A stretch of 48,607 nt of DNA from Methylophaga pinxianii (lineage in GTDB: Bacteria > Pseudomonadota > Gammaproteobacteria > Nitrosococcales > Methylophagaceae): the NCBI RefSeq assembly GCF_020447225.1, contig NZ_JAJAEO010000165.1:1-48607 (forward strand). Reading direction: 5' to 3'. Positions 1-8,908 of this stretch are shown here, piece after piece; positions within the stretch are counted from its first letter, which is position 1; every line of letters begins with the position of its first letter. A model generated the notes under the pieces. That model had not been told where the DNA came from and made no database searches. It saw only the letters and a program-made list of their open reading frames with translations. Both the position numbers and the translations under genes were made by a program.

Positions 1-111
1 AAAAAAAACAACAAAAAAAAGGCAATTATTACTTCCATTAAAGCAATTAAAATGGCGCCATTTAATTTGGTTGTTTGGAGAAACCTTATGATTATTTGTT
101 TAAAGATATGA
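1..111 (+). CDS. 3' end of an unidentified EPS-locus gene (partial)
   Basis: Frame 1 is open from the first base of the window to a TGA at 109-111, giving 36 C-terminal residues. The segment is rich in Lys, Ile and Asn, with a basic stretch followed by a short hydrophobic run ending in ICLKI. The TGA overlaps the ATG of the next gene in an ATGA arrangement, which is what a translationally coupled upstream operon gene would show. Too little is visible to name a family. It could be the tail of another glycosyltransferase or of a membrane protein of the same locus. Confidence 0.55.
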   Translation, partial: KKNNKKKAIITSIKAIKMAPFNLVVWRNLMIICLKI

Positions 112-1178
112 AGATTTCATTTGTACTACCAGCTTTGAATCTGACTGGCGGAGTGCGTGTCGTTGGGATTTACTCTAAATTATTATCTGAACGGGGACAT
201 AATGTAACTATTTTATATCCAAAACCTCTTAAATTAACGATTAAGAAAAAAATAAAAAAGTTGATTAATTTATTTCTTTGGAAAAGTGAAATTAATAAGC
301 CACGTTGCCCTTATTTCGATCATGGTTTGGCTAAGGTGAAGAGTCTGTCTTTTCACTCTGGTGTGATAGCTGAGGAAATTCCAGATGCCGATATTGTTAT
401 TGCTACCTTTTGGAATACCGCTGAATGGGTCGCAAAAATGCCCGATTCAAAAGGGATTAAATATTATTTTATTCAACATTACGAGCTTCATCCCTGGCTA
501 CCAGTAGATAGAGTGAAAGCAACATTTCAATTACCTTTTAAGCGAATAGTAGTCTCACCTTGGATTGCAGACTGCCTCCGAGACTATGAAGGTTGCGAAA
601 TTGATGCGTTGGTATTGAATGGTGTTGATACTAACCAATTCTTTTCTGTAGCTCGGATGAAGCAAACTCAGATGACCGTCGGTTTTATGTATTCTCCCAG
701 ACGATATAAAGGCTGCCAAATTGCTATCGAGGCAATCATAGCTGTTAAGCAAAAGTGTCCGGATTTGAGAGTGTTGGTTTTTGGTTCGCAATTAGCTAGT
801 GAGGAAATACCTCTTCCAGAATTTGTGGAATTTCATTTGAATCCTGAACAATCAAAAATAAAAGATATTTATTCCCAATGTGATGCTTGGCTTTTTTCGA
901 GTATTAAAGAGGGATTTGGCCTTCCAATTCTTGAAGCAATGGCTTGTGGAACTCCAGTAATTGGTACTCCTGCAGGTGCAGCCACTTCAATCATAAATTC
1001 TGAAAATGGTGTTTTATTGGATGATTATTCTGCTTCAAAAACAGCTGATGCAATACTGTCGATTAGTAATTTAACTGAGCATGAATGGTTAAATATGTCC
1101 ATTCGAGCGATTGAAACAGCTAAACTTTATTCTTGGGAAAATGCTGTCATTGAGTTTGAAAATGCTATTAATCTATGA
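108..1178 (+). CDS. Glycosyltransferase family 4
   Basis: This is a predicted retaining sugar transferase (GT-B fold) acting in the cytoplasm on a lipid-linked EPS repeat unit. The 356-residue protein opens with MKISFVLPALNLTGGVRVV, the N-terminal beta-strand and glycine loop of GT4 enzymes. Near its end it has the nucleotide-sugar motif EGFGLPILEAMACGTPVIG with the E-x7-E pattern. A TTG at 75 would add 11 residues, but ATG 108 starts exactly at the conserved first strand and overlaps the preceding stop as ATGA, so I chose 108. It is the first complete gene of the EPS operon in the window, with 8 bases before the next gene. Donor and acceptor sugars cannot be told from sequence. Confidence 0.88.
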   Translation: MKISFVLPALNLTGGVRVVGIYSKLLSERGHNVTILYPKPLKLTIKKKIKKLINLFLWKSEINKPRCPYFDHGLAKVKSLSFHSGVIAEEIPDADIVIATFWNTAEWVAKMPDSKGIKYYFIQHYELHPWLPVDRVKATFQLPFKRIVVSPWIADCLRDYEGCEIDALVLNGVDTNQFFSVARMKQTQMTVGFMYSPRRYKGCQIAIEAIIAVKQKCPDLRVLVFGSQLASEEIPLPEFVEFHLNPEQSKIKDIYSQCDAWLFSSIKEGFGLPILEAMACGTPVIGTPAGAATSIINSENGVLLDDYSASKTADAILSISNLTEHEWLNMSIRAIETAKLYSWENAVIEFENAINL

Positions 1179-1186
1179 GGACATGA

Positions 1187-2212
1187 ATGAAGAGTTTATT
1201 AATAAGGGCTAATGCAAACGTGTTTTATGGTTTTATTGGCTATCAAAATCTCGGTGATGAAGCTATTTGGGCAGCAGCTCAACGTTTATTTGTAGACATT
1301 GACTTGATAGCTTATAAAAAATATAGGTTTAAAGCTTTAAACAATTTTATTAAAAATAAAAATAAAAAAAGCGTGATTCTCGGTGGCGGAACCTTAATAG
1401 GTGCAAATAAAGTTGATGGCTCAAACGGTTTCCGCAATGATTTTATGCGTTTAAGTGAGTCAACGAAGCACCAGTTTGTATTTGGTACGGGGGTTGGAGC
1501 AATAGACCAAAGTAATATTCCTGACTGGTTATTCTCTTGGCAAGCTTTGCTTACAAATTGTAGTTATATTGGGGTAAGGGGTGCGCGTTCGAAAAAATCA
1601 TTATCACTTATCAATATTGACTCTGAAATTGTGGGCGACACCGCGTGCCAGTGGGCGACGAAAATAACTAACAAGCCAAATTTGAAAAAAACAATAGGAA
1701 TCAATGTTGGTGCAACTAAAGGTTTGATCCCAGAGAGCGGATTGGAGGTGCTTGGAGAGTTCATAAGAACTAAATCGGTAGAAGGATGGCAAATAACATT
1801 TTTTGTTATTAACCCTGATGATTCGCAAATCACAGAACAATTAAAAAATATGACGAATCTGGAAACGGTCAACACCATACATGTCTACGATGATACTCAA
1901 TCTTATTTATCAGCATTGGATGGTATTAGTTATTTTATTGGTACTCGATTACATGCTGTAATATTGGCAATGGCTAACGCAATTCCGTCTATCATGTTAG
2001 GTTATGCCGACAAAGCAGCAGATTTTATGGAATCCATAGAAATGGGTTTGTTCAATCAAGATATTAACATTGTAGATATTTCAAGTTTAATGGAAACGTT
2101 TGAGAAATTGACCGAAGATAAGTCTATTTCAACTAATATTAACGAGGCTATGCTCACCTTTAAGTTCTTGCAAGAAAATAGAGCTAAGAACATAGCCAAG
2201 ATGTTGAAATAA
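1187..2212 (+). CDS. Polysaccharide pyruvyl transferase family protein
   Basis: This 341-residue protein belongs to the CsaB/WcaK/AmsJ-like family, which typically moves pyruvate from phosphoenolpyruvate onto a sugar of a surface polysaccharide as a ketal. Visible family features are the N-terminal G-x-x-N-x-GDEA motif (GYQNLGDEAI, near residues 18-27), the ILGGGTLIG loop, the GTGVGA loop, and the C-terminal FIGTRLHAVILAMANAIPSI segment with its RLH motif. A GAGG ribosome site lies 6 bases before ATG 1187. It sits between two GT4 genes, so it probably decorates the same polymer and adds negative charge. Some family members have lost the pyruvyl activity, so the exact reaction is inferred. Confidence 0.85.
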   Translation: MKSLLIRANANVFYGFIGYQNLGDEAIWAAAQRLFVDIDLIAYKKYRFKALNNFIKNKNKKSVILGGGTLIGANKVDGSNGFRNDFMRLSESTKHQFVFGTGVGAIDQSNIPDWLFSWQALLTNCSYIGVRGARSKKSLSLINIDSEIVGDTACQWATKITNKPNLKKTIGINVGATKGLIPESGLEVLGEFIRTKSVEGWQITFFVINPDDSQITEQLKNMTNLETVNTIHVYDDTQSYLSALDGISYFIGTRLHAVILAMANAIPSIMLGYADKAADFMESIEMGLFNQDINIVDISSLMETFEKLTEDKSISTNINEAMLTFKFLQENRAKNIAKMLK

Positions 2213-3400
2213 ATGAAATCACTTAGACTCTTCCCTTCAGTTGGTTATTGGCAAATTCAAGATAAGATTTTCTTTGACAGAAAGTTTTATGATGGACTGG
2301 TTATTTATAAAGACCTTTGGGGCGGGCCATTTAGTGTTTGTCTTCGTAAAAGCAAAGCACCCATTCCGAAATTTGGCCTGATTGAATTTGTCGAAAACTC
2401 CACTCTTATAAGTTTTATTTTTCTAGCTAACGAACAAAAGTTAAATGTAAAGCATTTACTTGAAGCGGATGTGATTCTTGCTTCTGCTGATGAATATAGA
2501 AATTTCGTTTTATCAAATTTATGTCGTAAGCAAAACTTAACATGTATTTATTACATTGAATATATATTAGAAACTCGTTACCAAATCAATTTTTTGTCAA
2601 ACAATTCATTACTGAAAAAAATTAAAACATCAATTTGGTTATTTCTAATAGAATTTCAGAGGATAGCTGCCATTACTTCTGCTAGTGGCTTGCAGGCTAA
2701 TGGAATGCCAGCATTTGAGGCTTATGGGGAAAAGTACAAAGAGAAAAGTAGAGCACTTTTATATTTTGATTCCAGAAATACAGAAGATATGCTAATCCAA
2801 TCTAAAGAATTGGAAAAAAGGCTAACTTATTTAACTAAGAATAAACCAATCCGTTTAGCATTTTCGGGGCGAATCTCAGCAATGAAAGGTGCTGATGATT
2901 TAATTGAGCTAGCAAGAGTTCTAGCGAACAAAAATATTGCCTTTCATTTAGATATCTTTGGTGATGGTGATTTGAATCAGTATGTGCTTGATGCTTTGAA
3001 AGACCCCCAACTTGACACCTTAGTGGAATTTCATGGGGCAGTTGACTATCAGACAGTACTGGTCCCTTTCATTCAAGAAAATGTTGACGTATTTATATGT
3101 TGTCATAAACAAAGTGATCCGTCGTGTACATACCTCGAAACTTATTCTTGTGGCGTTCCCATACTTGGGTATGACAACAAAGCACATAGCGGTATTTTAA
3201 AAATTGCTGACATTGGATGGCAAGTACCCTTAGGAAATATTGAAGCTTTAGCAAATAAATTGATTCAAATTGATTTAGACAGGAACGAGCTCAAAGAAAA
3301 ATCAATCAAAGCAGTTGAATTTGCTAGATTACACACTTTTGAGAATACTTTTCGAAATCGAATTGAACAATGTCGTGAGATGGTAAGTCATCATGTTTGA
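2213..3400 (+). CDS. Glycosyltransferase family 4
   Basis: This 395-residue predicted GT-B glycosyltransferase starts on the base after the previous stop codon. Its N-terminal half is divergent. The C-terminal half carries recognisable GT4 elements: IRLAFSGRISAMKGADDLIE (start of the second Rossmann domain), DIFGDGDL, VEFHGAVDY, and a late acidic nucleotide-binding segment TYLETYSCGVPILGY. The usual E-x7-E motif is degenerate here (DPSCTYLETYSCG). It should add one sugar to the EPS repeat unit. The last 8 bases overlap the next gene, which supports coupled translation. Confidence 0.8.
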   Translation: MKSLRLFPSVGYWQIQDKIFFDRKFYDGLVIYKDLWGGPFSVCLRKSKAPIPKFGLIEFVENSTLISFIFLANEQKLNVKHLLEADVILASADEYRNFVLSNLCRKQNLTCIYYIEYILETRYQINFLSNNSLLKKIKTSIWLFLIEFQRIAAITSASGLQANGMPAFEAYGEKYKEKSRALLYFDSRNTEDMLIQSKELEKRLTYLTKNKPIRLAFSGRISAMKGADDLIELARVLANKNIAFHLDIFGDGDLNQYVLDALKDPQLDTLVEFHGAVDYQTVLVPFIQENVDVFICCHKQSDPSCTYLETYSCGVPILGYDNKAHSGILKIADIGWQVPLGNIEALANKLIQIDLDRNELKEKSIKAVEFARLHTFENTFRNRIEQCREMVSHHV

Positions 3401-4367
3401 TTTAGCCATCATCATCATAAATTACAAAACACCAGACTTAGTGACAGCTGTATTGAAGTCACTTGAGACTGAAATCAATCCTGAAACCATGCAAGTTATA
3501 GTTGTTGATAATGATTCAGGAGATGGGTCGTTGGATATACTGAGTCATTGGGTTCAACAAAATCGAGCTGCCAATTGGGTTAGACTGATTGATGCAGGAC
3601 AAAATACGGGGTTTTCTGGCGGTAATAATATAGGTATTAATTCTATAAAATCGAAGCAATATCTTTTATTGAATAGCGATACAGTTGTTCGTTCTGGCGC
3701 TATCAAGTTACTTACGGATGGTGCAAATAAAGATCCAAAAGTTGGTATGGTCAGCCCTAGATTGGAATGGGAGGATGCAACACCTCAGGAAAGTTGTTTT
3801 CGTTTTCACACCCCTATGAGTGAGCTCATTACATCGGCAAGTACCAGTGTCATAACAAAATTATTTTCGAAATATGTGGTTCCTCAACCCATTGTTGAAC
3901 AACCTGATTTTTATGAATGGACAAGTTTTGCTTGTGTACTAATTAAAGCTGAGGTTCTTGAGCAGATTGGATTATTGGATGAAGAATTTTTTATGTATTT
4001 TGAAGATGTCGAGTTCAGTTATCGGGCCGTGAAGGCGGATTGGAAAATATTGAATATTCCTCATGCTCATGTTGTGCATCTTAGGGGGGGGAGTTCACCC
4101 TTAAAGTCTCAAGCAAAACTCCGTAAACGTCTCCCAAGGTATTTTTACGAGTCACGCACTCGATACTTTTATTTGCTCTATGGCTATGGTGGTTTATTCG
4201 CCGCTAATATACTTTGGTCGCTGGGCTCTGTGATCGCATTAGTGAGATCGATGTTTTCAAAACGCTATAAATCCAATATTGCTGAAAAGCAATGGCGCGA
4301 TATTTGGATTAATTTTTTCACCCCTAACAAACCCTATATACATCCTGACTTTTATGCCAAAACCTGA
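3393..4367 (+). CDS. Glycosyltransferase family 2, rhamnosyltransferase-like
   Basis: This 324-residue inverting GT-A glycosyltransferase shows the N-terminal strand IIIINYKTPDLV, the VIVVDNDSGDGS loop, and the acidic motif LLLNSDTVV in the DXD position. A second half with DEEFFMYFEDVEFSYRA matches the WbbL-type ED(V)E-x2-R region typical of rhamnosyltransferase-like GT2 proteins. The C-terminus has hydrophobic stretches (LFAANILWSLGSVIALV) that could associate with the membrane. It overlaps its upstream neighbour by 8 bases and the downstream sulfotransferase by 14. Rhamnose as donor is suggested by the subfamily only. Confidence 0.87.
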   Translation: MFDLAIIIINYKTPDLVTAVLKSLETEINPETMQVIVVDNDSGDGSLDILSHWVQQNRAANWVRLIDAGQNTGFSGGNNIGINSIKSKQYLLLNSDTVVRSGAIKLLTDGANKDPKVGMVSPRLEWEDATPQESCFRFHTPMSELITSASTSVITKLFSKYVVPQPIVEQPDFYEWTSFACVLIKAEVLEQIGLLDEEFFMYFEDVEFSYRAVKADWKILNIPHAHVVHLRGGSSPLKSQAKLRKRLPRYFYESRTRYFYLLYGYGGLFAANILWSLGSVIALVRSMFSKRYKSNIAEKQWRDIWINFFTPNKPYIHPDFYAKT

Positions 4368-5247
4368 CTTTATTATTATCGGTGCTATGAAAAGTGCCAC
4401 AAGTACCTTGCATGAACAATTGGCATTACAGCCAGGATTTTTTATGTCAACGCCTAAAGAACCTAACTTCTTTAGCGATGATGACATCTATAATCTGGGA
4501 CTTGATTGGTATTCTGATCTTTTTTCAAAAGCTGAGATTGATGACATTTGTGGTGAGTCCAGTACACATTACACAAAACTGCCAGATTATCCACAGACGC
4601 TTGAAAGGATGCGGTCCTACTTGCCTTCATTAAAATTGATTTATGTGGTGAGGCATCCAATTGATCGCTTGATTTCCCATTACATGCATCAATGGTCACA
4701 AAATGTCATTAAAACAGATATCAATCAGGCGATTGAACAATTTGATGAGCTTATCAACTATAGTCGATATTCGATGCAAATTTCTCCTTATATTAAGCAG
4801 TATGGAGCTGAAAACATTCATATTGTTTTTTCCGAAGCCTTGCGAGTCAGGCCCCAATATGAACTTGAAAAAGTGGCTACTTTTTTGGGCTATAGCAAAC
4901 CCGTCATTTGGTATGACGATCTGCCTGAACAAAATGTATCAAGCCAGCGGGTTCGTCGATTTAATGGTTATAAACTAATCGTCGATAATCCTATCCTGGC
5001 GTGGCTCCGGCGTACTTTTATTCCTCAAAGTTTTCGCGATAAAGTCAAAAATCGGCTGACATTACAAATGCGCCCCGAAATTGATGAGCACCATAAGCAA
5101 AAATTGACACAAATTTTTAACGAAGATTTGGCAGTATTAGGCAGTATGCTTAACGTAGAACTCACGTTGCAGAATTATAAAGAAAAAGCTCAAACGATCG
5201 ATGTTCGATTAACTTCCGATAAATCGACGATGGGTATGCGTTCATGA
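4354..5247 (+). CDS. Sulfotransferase domain protein (PAPS-dependent)
   Basis: This 297-residue protein resembles carbohydrate sulfotransferases. The N-terminal FIIIGAMKSATSTLHEQL matches the 5'-phosphosulfate binding loop, and YVVRHPIDRLISHYMHQW matches the 3'-phosphate binding motif with its conserved Arg and Ser. It would transfer sulfate from PAPS to a sugar hydroxyl of the EPS unit. A longer reading from 4279 exists, but ATG 4354 starts four residues before the conserved strand and gives an ordinary 14-base overlap, so I chose 4354. A cysC gene for making PAPS lies at 16789, near the end of the same locus, which fits a sulfated polymer. Confidence 0.85.
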   Translation: MPKPDFIIIGAMKSATSTLHEQLALQPGFFMSTPKEPNFFSDDDIYNLGLDWYSDLFSKAEIDDICGESSTHYTKLPDYPQTLERMRSYLPSLKLIYVVRHPIDRLISHYMHQWSQNVIKTDINQAIEQFDELINYSRYSMQISPYIKQYGAENIHIVFSEALRVRPQYELEKVATFLGYSKPVIWYDDLPEQNVSSQRVRRFNGYKLIVDNPILAWLRRTFIPQSFRDKVKNRLTLQMRPEIDEHHKQKLTQIFNEDLAVLGSMLNVELTLQNYKEKAQTIDVRLTSDKSTMGMRS

Positions 5248-5762
5248 TTTCATCTGAAATCGCCGACTGGGAGCGGGAGCGCATAAAGACCTTTTGGTCA
5301 CCTGCAAGACAATTGTTAAGGAGTATCCGTCGTTATCAGAAATATTCAGGTAAAAAAAGCTTACAAGCGAAATTGAATAAAAAGCTAGCCGTAATTTTTT
5401 ACCGTTTTTGGACGGTCATTACAGGGGCGGATATTCCAATTAATGCTGCTATTGGAGGGGGACTGTCTATTCCTCATCCAAATGGGATAGTGATACATCC
5501 ACAAGCAAAAATTGGAGTGAATTGCTTAATACACCAGCAAGTGACAATAGGGGTAAGCCGTAAAAGCAATAAAGCACCTACTATTGAAGGACATGTGGAT
5601 ATTGGCGCAGGGGCAAAAATAATTGGCGATATTACGATTGGCGAACATGCTCTCATCGGTGCTAATGCAGTCGTGGTTAAAAATGTTCCTGCTTATGCCA
5701 TAGTTGCAGGGATTCCAGCCAAAATTATTGGTACCACTGCCGAGGATGTAGAAATTGTCTGA
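5244..5762 (+). CDS. Serine acetyltransferase-like hexapeptide O-acetyltransferase
   Basis: This 172-residue left-handed beta-helix acyltransferase has hexapeptide repeats from about residue 65 (GGGLSIPHPNGIVIHPQAKI) to the end, including HVDIGAGAKIIGDITIGEHA and the closing IGANAVVVKNVPAYAIVAGIPAKIIG. The C-terminal turn and the HPNGIVIH segment resemble CysE-type serine acetyltransferases. However, it lacks most of the CysE N-terminal helical domain and sits inside an EPS operon. O-acetylation of a sugar is therefore more likely than cysteine synthesis. Its ATG overlaps the previous stop (ATGA). Confidence 0.82.
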   Translation: MISSEIADWERERIKTFWSPARQLLRSIRRYQKYSGKKSLQAKLNKKLAVIFYRFWTVITGADIPINAAIGGGLSIPHPNGIVIHPQAKIGVNCLIHQQVTIGVSRKSNKAPTIEGHVDIGAGAKIIGDITIGEHALIGANAVVVKNVPAYAIVAGIPAKIIGTTAEDVEIV

Positions 5763-6765
5763 GCAAGTTTTTGATGATCATATTATCTCTCAGCTCGGCG
5801 CTGTCGTTATAGGACGCAATGAGGGAGAACGCTTGAAACAGTGTCTCACTTCTTTACGCAAAGGTATCAAACACATCGTATATGTTGATTCTGGTTCGAC
5901 CGATGGCAGTGTCGAGCTGGCCTTATCATTAGATGTTGAAGTTGTTTCATTGGATTTATCTCAACCATTCACTGCAGCCAGAGCTCGTAATGCGGGTTTG
6001 ACTAAGTTGGTAGCAAATTATCCTGCCCTCGATTACGTGCAGTTTGTTGATGGTGATTGTGAAGTTCAACCCGGTTGGTTAGTTAACGCAATGGATTTTT
6101 TACAAAATCATCCTGATTTTGCAGCAGTCTGTGGACGACGTCGTGAGAGATATCCTGACGCAAGCATTTATAATCTTTTGTGTGATATTGAGTGGGATAC
6201 GCCTGTCGGTGAAGCAAAGGCTTGCGGTGGTGATGCATTATTCAGGTTAACAGCATTACAGGCGGTGGATGGATATCGTGAGAGTCTTATTGCTGGTGAA
6301 GAGCCCGAAATGTGTTTGCGGATGCGCCAATTGGGCTGGAAAATTATGCGTTTAAATGTTGAAATGACCCTGCACGATGCCGCAATGACGCGAATAGGGC
6401 AGTGGTGGAAACGCAATCAAAGGGCGGGACATGCTTTCGCGGAGGCTTATGCTATACATGGCCAATCTACTGAAAATTTTCGTCGATCAGAGTGCAAAAG
6501 TATTTTGTTCTGGGCACTTTTATTGCCGATGTTCTTTATAGGTCTGAGTCTCTGGCAGCCCGAGTTATCAGTCCTTTTTCTAGTGTATCCCCTGCAAATT
6601 GCCAGATTGATACTTCGATATCAGCATCGATTTCAAAGTTTAAAACAATCCATCTTATATTCTGTGTCAAATGTTTTTGGCAAATGGCCCCAATTAATGG
6701 GGATGGTGGAGTTTAAGGTAAATAGTTTACGTGGTATTCGCAGTCACTTAATTGAATATAAATAA
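5755..6765 (+). CDS. Glycosyltransferase family 2
   Basis: This 336-residue GT-A glycosyltransferase has the initial strand AVVIGRNEGERLKQCL, the donor loop VYVDSGSTDGSVELA, and a DGDCE motif in place of DXD. It also has an ED-type catalytic region (AGEEPEMCLRMRQLGW) and an RxxRW-like segment near GQWWKRNQRAGHA. One or two C-terminal hydrophobic segments follow (ILFWALLLPMFFIGL). The only plausible start is TTG 5755, overlapping the previous gene by 8 bases, with GAGG 9 bases upstream. The gene ends a run of overlapping genes; about 90 bases separate it from the next. Confidence 0.86.
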   Translation: MSEQVFDDHIISQLGAVVIGRNEGERLKQCLTSLRKGIKHIVYVDSGSTDGSVELALSLDVEVVSLDLSQPFTAARARNAGLTKLVANYPALDYVQFVDGDCEVQPGWLVNAMDFLQNHPDFAAVCGRRRERYPDASIYNLLCDIEWDTPVGEAKACGGDALFRLTALQAVDGYRESLIAGEEPEMCLRMRQLGWKIMRLNVEMTLHDAAMTRIGQWWKRNQRAGHAFAEAYAIHGQSTENFRRSECKSILFWALLLPMFFIGLSLWQPELSVLFLVYPLQIARLILRYQHRFQSLKQSILYSVSNVFGKWPQLMGMVEFKVNSLRGIRSHLIEYK

Positions 6766-6856
6766 ATTAAGGATTTTATGTTAGGTTAGACAGGTAGTTT
6801 TTGTGTATAAGGATATACTCCGGTGTACATCGATATAGGTAAGATATAGTAATGTT

Positions 6857-7954
6857 GTGTATAGCTGGGTGGCTTTAGTGAAGAAAGAAAATCATTTAAT
6901 TTGTTATAAAAATTTATTATTGAAGCGTTTCAATGATTTTTTATTCAAGTTTTCCAGTAAAAGAGAAGCGATTAAATCTAATTATTTTGATGTTTTAGAT
7001 GGGTGGAGGGGTATCAGTATACTATTAGTTCTTAGTGCCCATTTACTTCCTTTAGGACCAAAGCCACTGCAATTAAACTTTACAGCCGGCGTAATGGGAA
7101 TGAGTTTGTTTTTTACATTATCTGGTTTTTTAATAGCAAATTTTCTTATTCATCGGCCTAACGTGTATGATTTCATAATCAGAAGATTTTTTAGAATATT
7201 GCCACTAGCTTGGTTATATTTAGTGATTGCATTTTTGATTTTAAATATTGATTATGAACGGTTTATAAGTCATATATTGTTTGTGGCAAATTATCCGCCT
7301 ATGACTCTTGTGCATGGTACTTCTCATTTTTGGAGTTTGTGTGTTGAAATTCAATTTTATGTAGGGATAGCAACGTTATTTCTTATATTTAGAACTAAAG
7401 CGCTATATATAGCGGCTTTTTTATGCTTTTTCTTCACTTGGTACAGAATCAATGATGGTGTATACGTTGCTATAAATACATACTACAGGATTGATGAAAT
7501 ATTAGTTGGAGTTATCATTGCTTTAGCTTATAACGACAAGCTGGGTAAAGTTTTACCTAAAATATTCCGCTCAATAAACCCTTCATACGTATTAGTATTG
7601 TTTTTAATATCATGCCATCCTGATGGCGGTCCTGTGAATTATTTTAGACCCTACCTCGCGGCTACTCTTGTTGCTTCGACTATTTATGCAAAAGAAAACG
7701 TTCTTACGGAGTTGTTGAGTCTAAAAATTCTAACTTATTTAGCAAGTATATCATTTGCATTATATGTGATTCATCCTTTGCTAGTTAATACATGGTTTGG
7801 TAGTGGTGATACTTTTGAGCGTTATGCAAAGCGGCCTATCCTGTTTGTTGTATTATTTGTGCTTGCGCACTATTCAACATTTCATTACGAAAAATATTGG
7901 ATTAATTTTGCAAAAAAAGTAACCAACAAAAAACGGAAAAAAATAATATATTAA
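6857..7954 (+). CDS. Acyltransferase family 3 membrane protein (OafA/YrhL-like)
   Basis: This integral membrane acyltransferase of about 365 residues probably acetylates EPS sugars from the cytoplasmic face. It opens its core with FDVLDGWRGISILLVLSAHL, the family's D-G-x-R-G-x-A/S motif followed by a membrane-embedded His, and continues with about nine to ten hydrophobic segments, for example GMSLFFTLSGFLIANFL and FWSLCVEIQFYVG. No ATG precedes the core domain, so the start must be GTG 6857, GTG 6878 or a later TTG. The start is uncertain. The gene is visibly richer in A+T than its neighbours and is flanked by small gaps, which suggests later insertion into the operon. Confidence 0.82.
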   Translation: MYSWVALVKKENHLICYKNLLLKRFNDFLFKFSSKREAIKSNYFDVLDGWRGISILLVLSAHLLPLGPKPLQLNFTAGVMGMSLFFTLSGFLIANFLIHRPNVYDFIIRRFFRILPLAWLYLVIAFLILNIDYERFISHILFVANYPPMTLVHGTSHFWSLCVEIQFYVGIATLFLIFRTKALYIAAFLCFFFTWYRINDGVYVAINTYYRIDEILVGVIIALAYNDKLGKVLPKIFRSINPSYVLVLFLISCHPDGGPVNYFRPYLAATLVASTIYAKENVLTELLSLKILTYLASISFALYVIHPLLVNTWFGSGDTFERYAKRPILFVVLFVLAHYSTFHYEKYWINFAKKVTNKKRKKIIY

Positions 7955-7984
7955 CATTCTTAAATCATATACTCGGGACTATCA

Positions 7985-8908
7985 ATGAGTTATTTATTAG
8001 TTTCTCCCTGTCGAAATGAAGCTGCCTATATGCGAATTACGCTTGACAGTGTTGTGAATCAAACGGTGCAGCCAGATTTGTGGGTAATCGTTGATGATGG
8101 ATCTACTGATCAAACGCCAAATATTTTGGCTGAATATGCAGAACGCTATCCGTTTATCAAAATCATCACACGTGAAAACCGTGGACATCGTAGTGTTGGC
8201 CCTGGGGTGATCGAAGCGTTTTATCATGGCTATGATCAGGTGGATGTATCCCAGTTTGATTATGTCTGTAAATTTGATTTGGATTTGGACTTGCCACCTA
8301 AATACTTTGAAATTTTAATCGAACGTATGCAGCAAAATCCGCGAATAGGGACTTGCAGTGGTAAGGCATATTTTAGGGATAAAAAAACGGGTGAACTAAT
8401 CAGTGAAAAATGTGGTGATGAAATGTCGGTAGGGATGACCAAGTTTTATCGTCGTACCTGTTTTGAAGCGATTGGTGGGTTTGTTCGCCAGGTGATGTGG
8501 GATGGAATTGATTGCCATAAATGCCGTCAGATGGGTTGGATTGCTGTGAGCTGGGATGAGCCGGATTTACGCTTTATCCATTTACGCCCCATGGGATCCA
8601 GTCAGCAGGGTATCTTTACAGGCCGTATGCGTCATGGCTTTGGGCAGTATTTTATGGGGACTGGTTTGACTTACATGACAGCATCTTCAGTGTTTCGCAT
8701 GTTGCATCCCCCATATTTTCTTGGTGGTGCTGCCATGTGGTGGGGCTATGTGAAAAGCATGTTGCAACGTAAACCTCGCTTTGAAGATAAAGCGCTTGTT
8801 AAGTTTATTAATAAATATCAATGGCAATGTTTATTAAAAGGTAAAGCAAAAGCGACAGCCGAATTGAATGCACAACAGGCAAAGGTATGGGAACAACAAT
8901 ATGCCTGA
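7985..8908 (+). CDS. Glycosyltransferase family 2
   Basis: This 307-residue GT-A enzyme has the N-terminal SYLLVSPCRNEAAYMRITLD strand, the WVIVDDGSTDQTPNIL loop, and an unusual acidic patch FDLDLDLPPKYFE where the DXD motif is expected. Later blocks include GGFVRQVMWDGIDCHKCRQM and a short hydrophobic end. It follows the AT-rich acyltransferase after 30 bases and overlaps the next gene by 8 bases. It should transfer one sugar from a nucleotide donor during EPS assembly; specificity is unknown. Confidence 0.87.
   Translation: MSYLLVSPCRNEAAYMRITLDSVVNQTVQPDLWVIVDDGSTDQTPNILAEYAERYPFIKIITRENRGHRSVGPGVIEAFYHGYDQVDVSQFDYVCKFDLDLDLPPKYFEILIERMQQNPRIGTCSGKAYFRDKKTGELISEKCGDEMSVGMTKFYRRTCFEAIGGFVRQVMWDGIDCHKCRQMGWIAVSWDEPDLRFIHLRPMGSSQQGIFTGRMRHGFGQYFMGTGLTYMTASSVFRMLHPPYFLGGAAMWWGYVKSMLQRKPRFEDKALVKFINKYQWQCLLKGKAKATAELNAQQAKVWEQQYA

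Noticed and set aside
6805-6818. Small dyad GTATA-AGGA-TATAC in the gap before the acyltransferase
   Set aside because: It is short and AT-rich, with no repeat elsewhere and no clear promoter around it; chance is a sufficient explanation.
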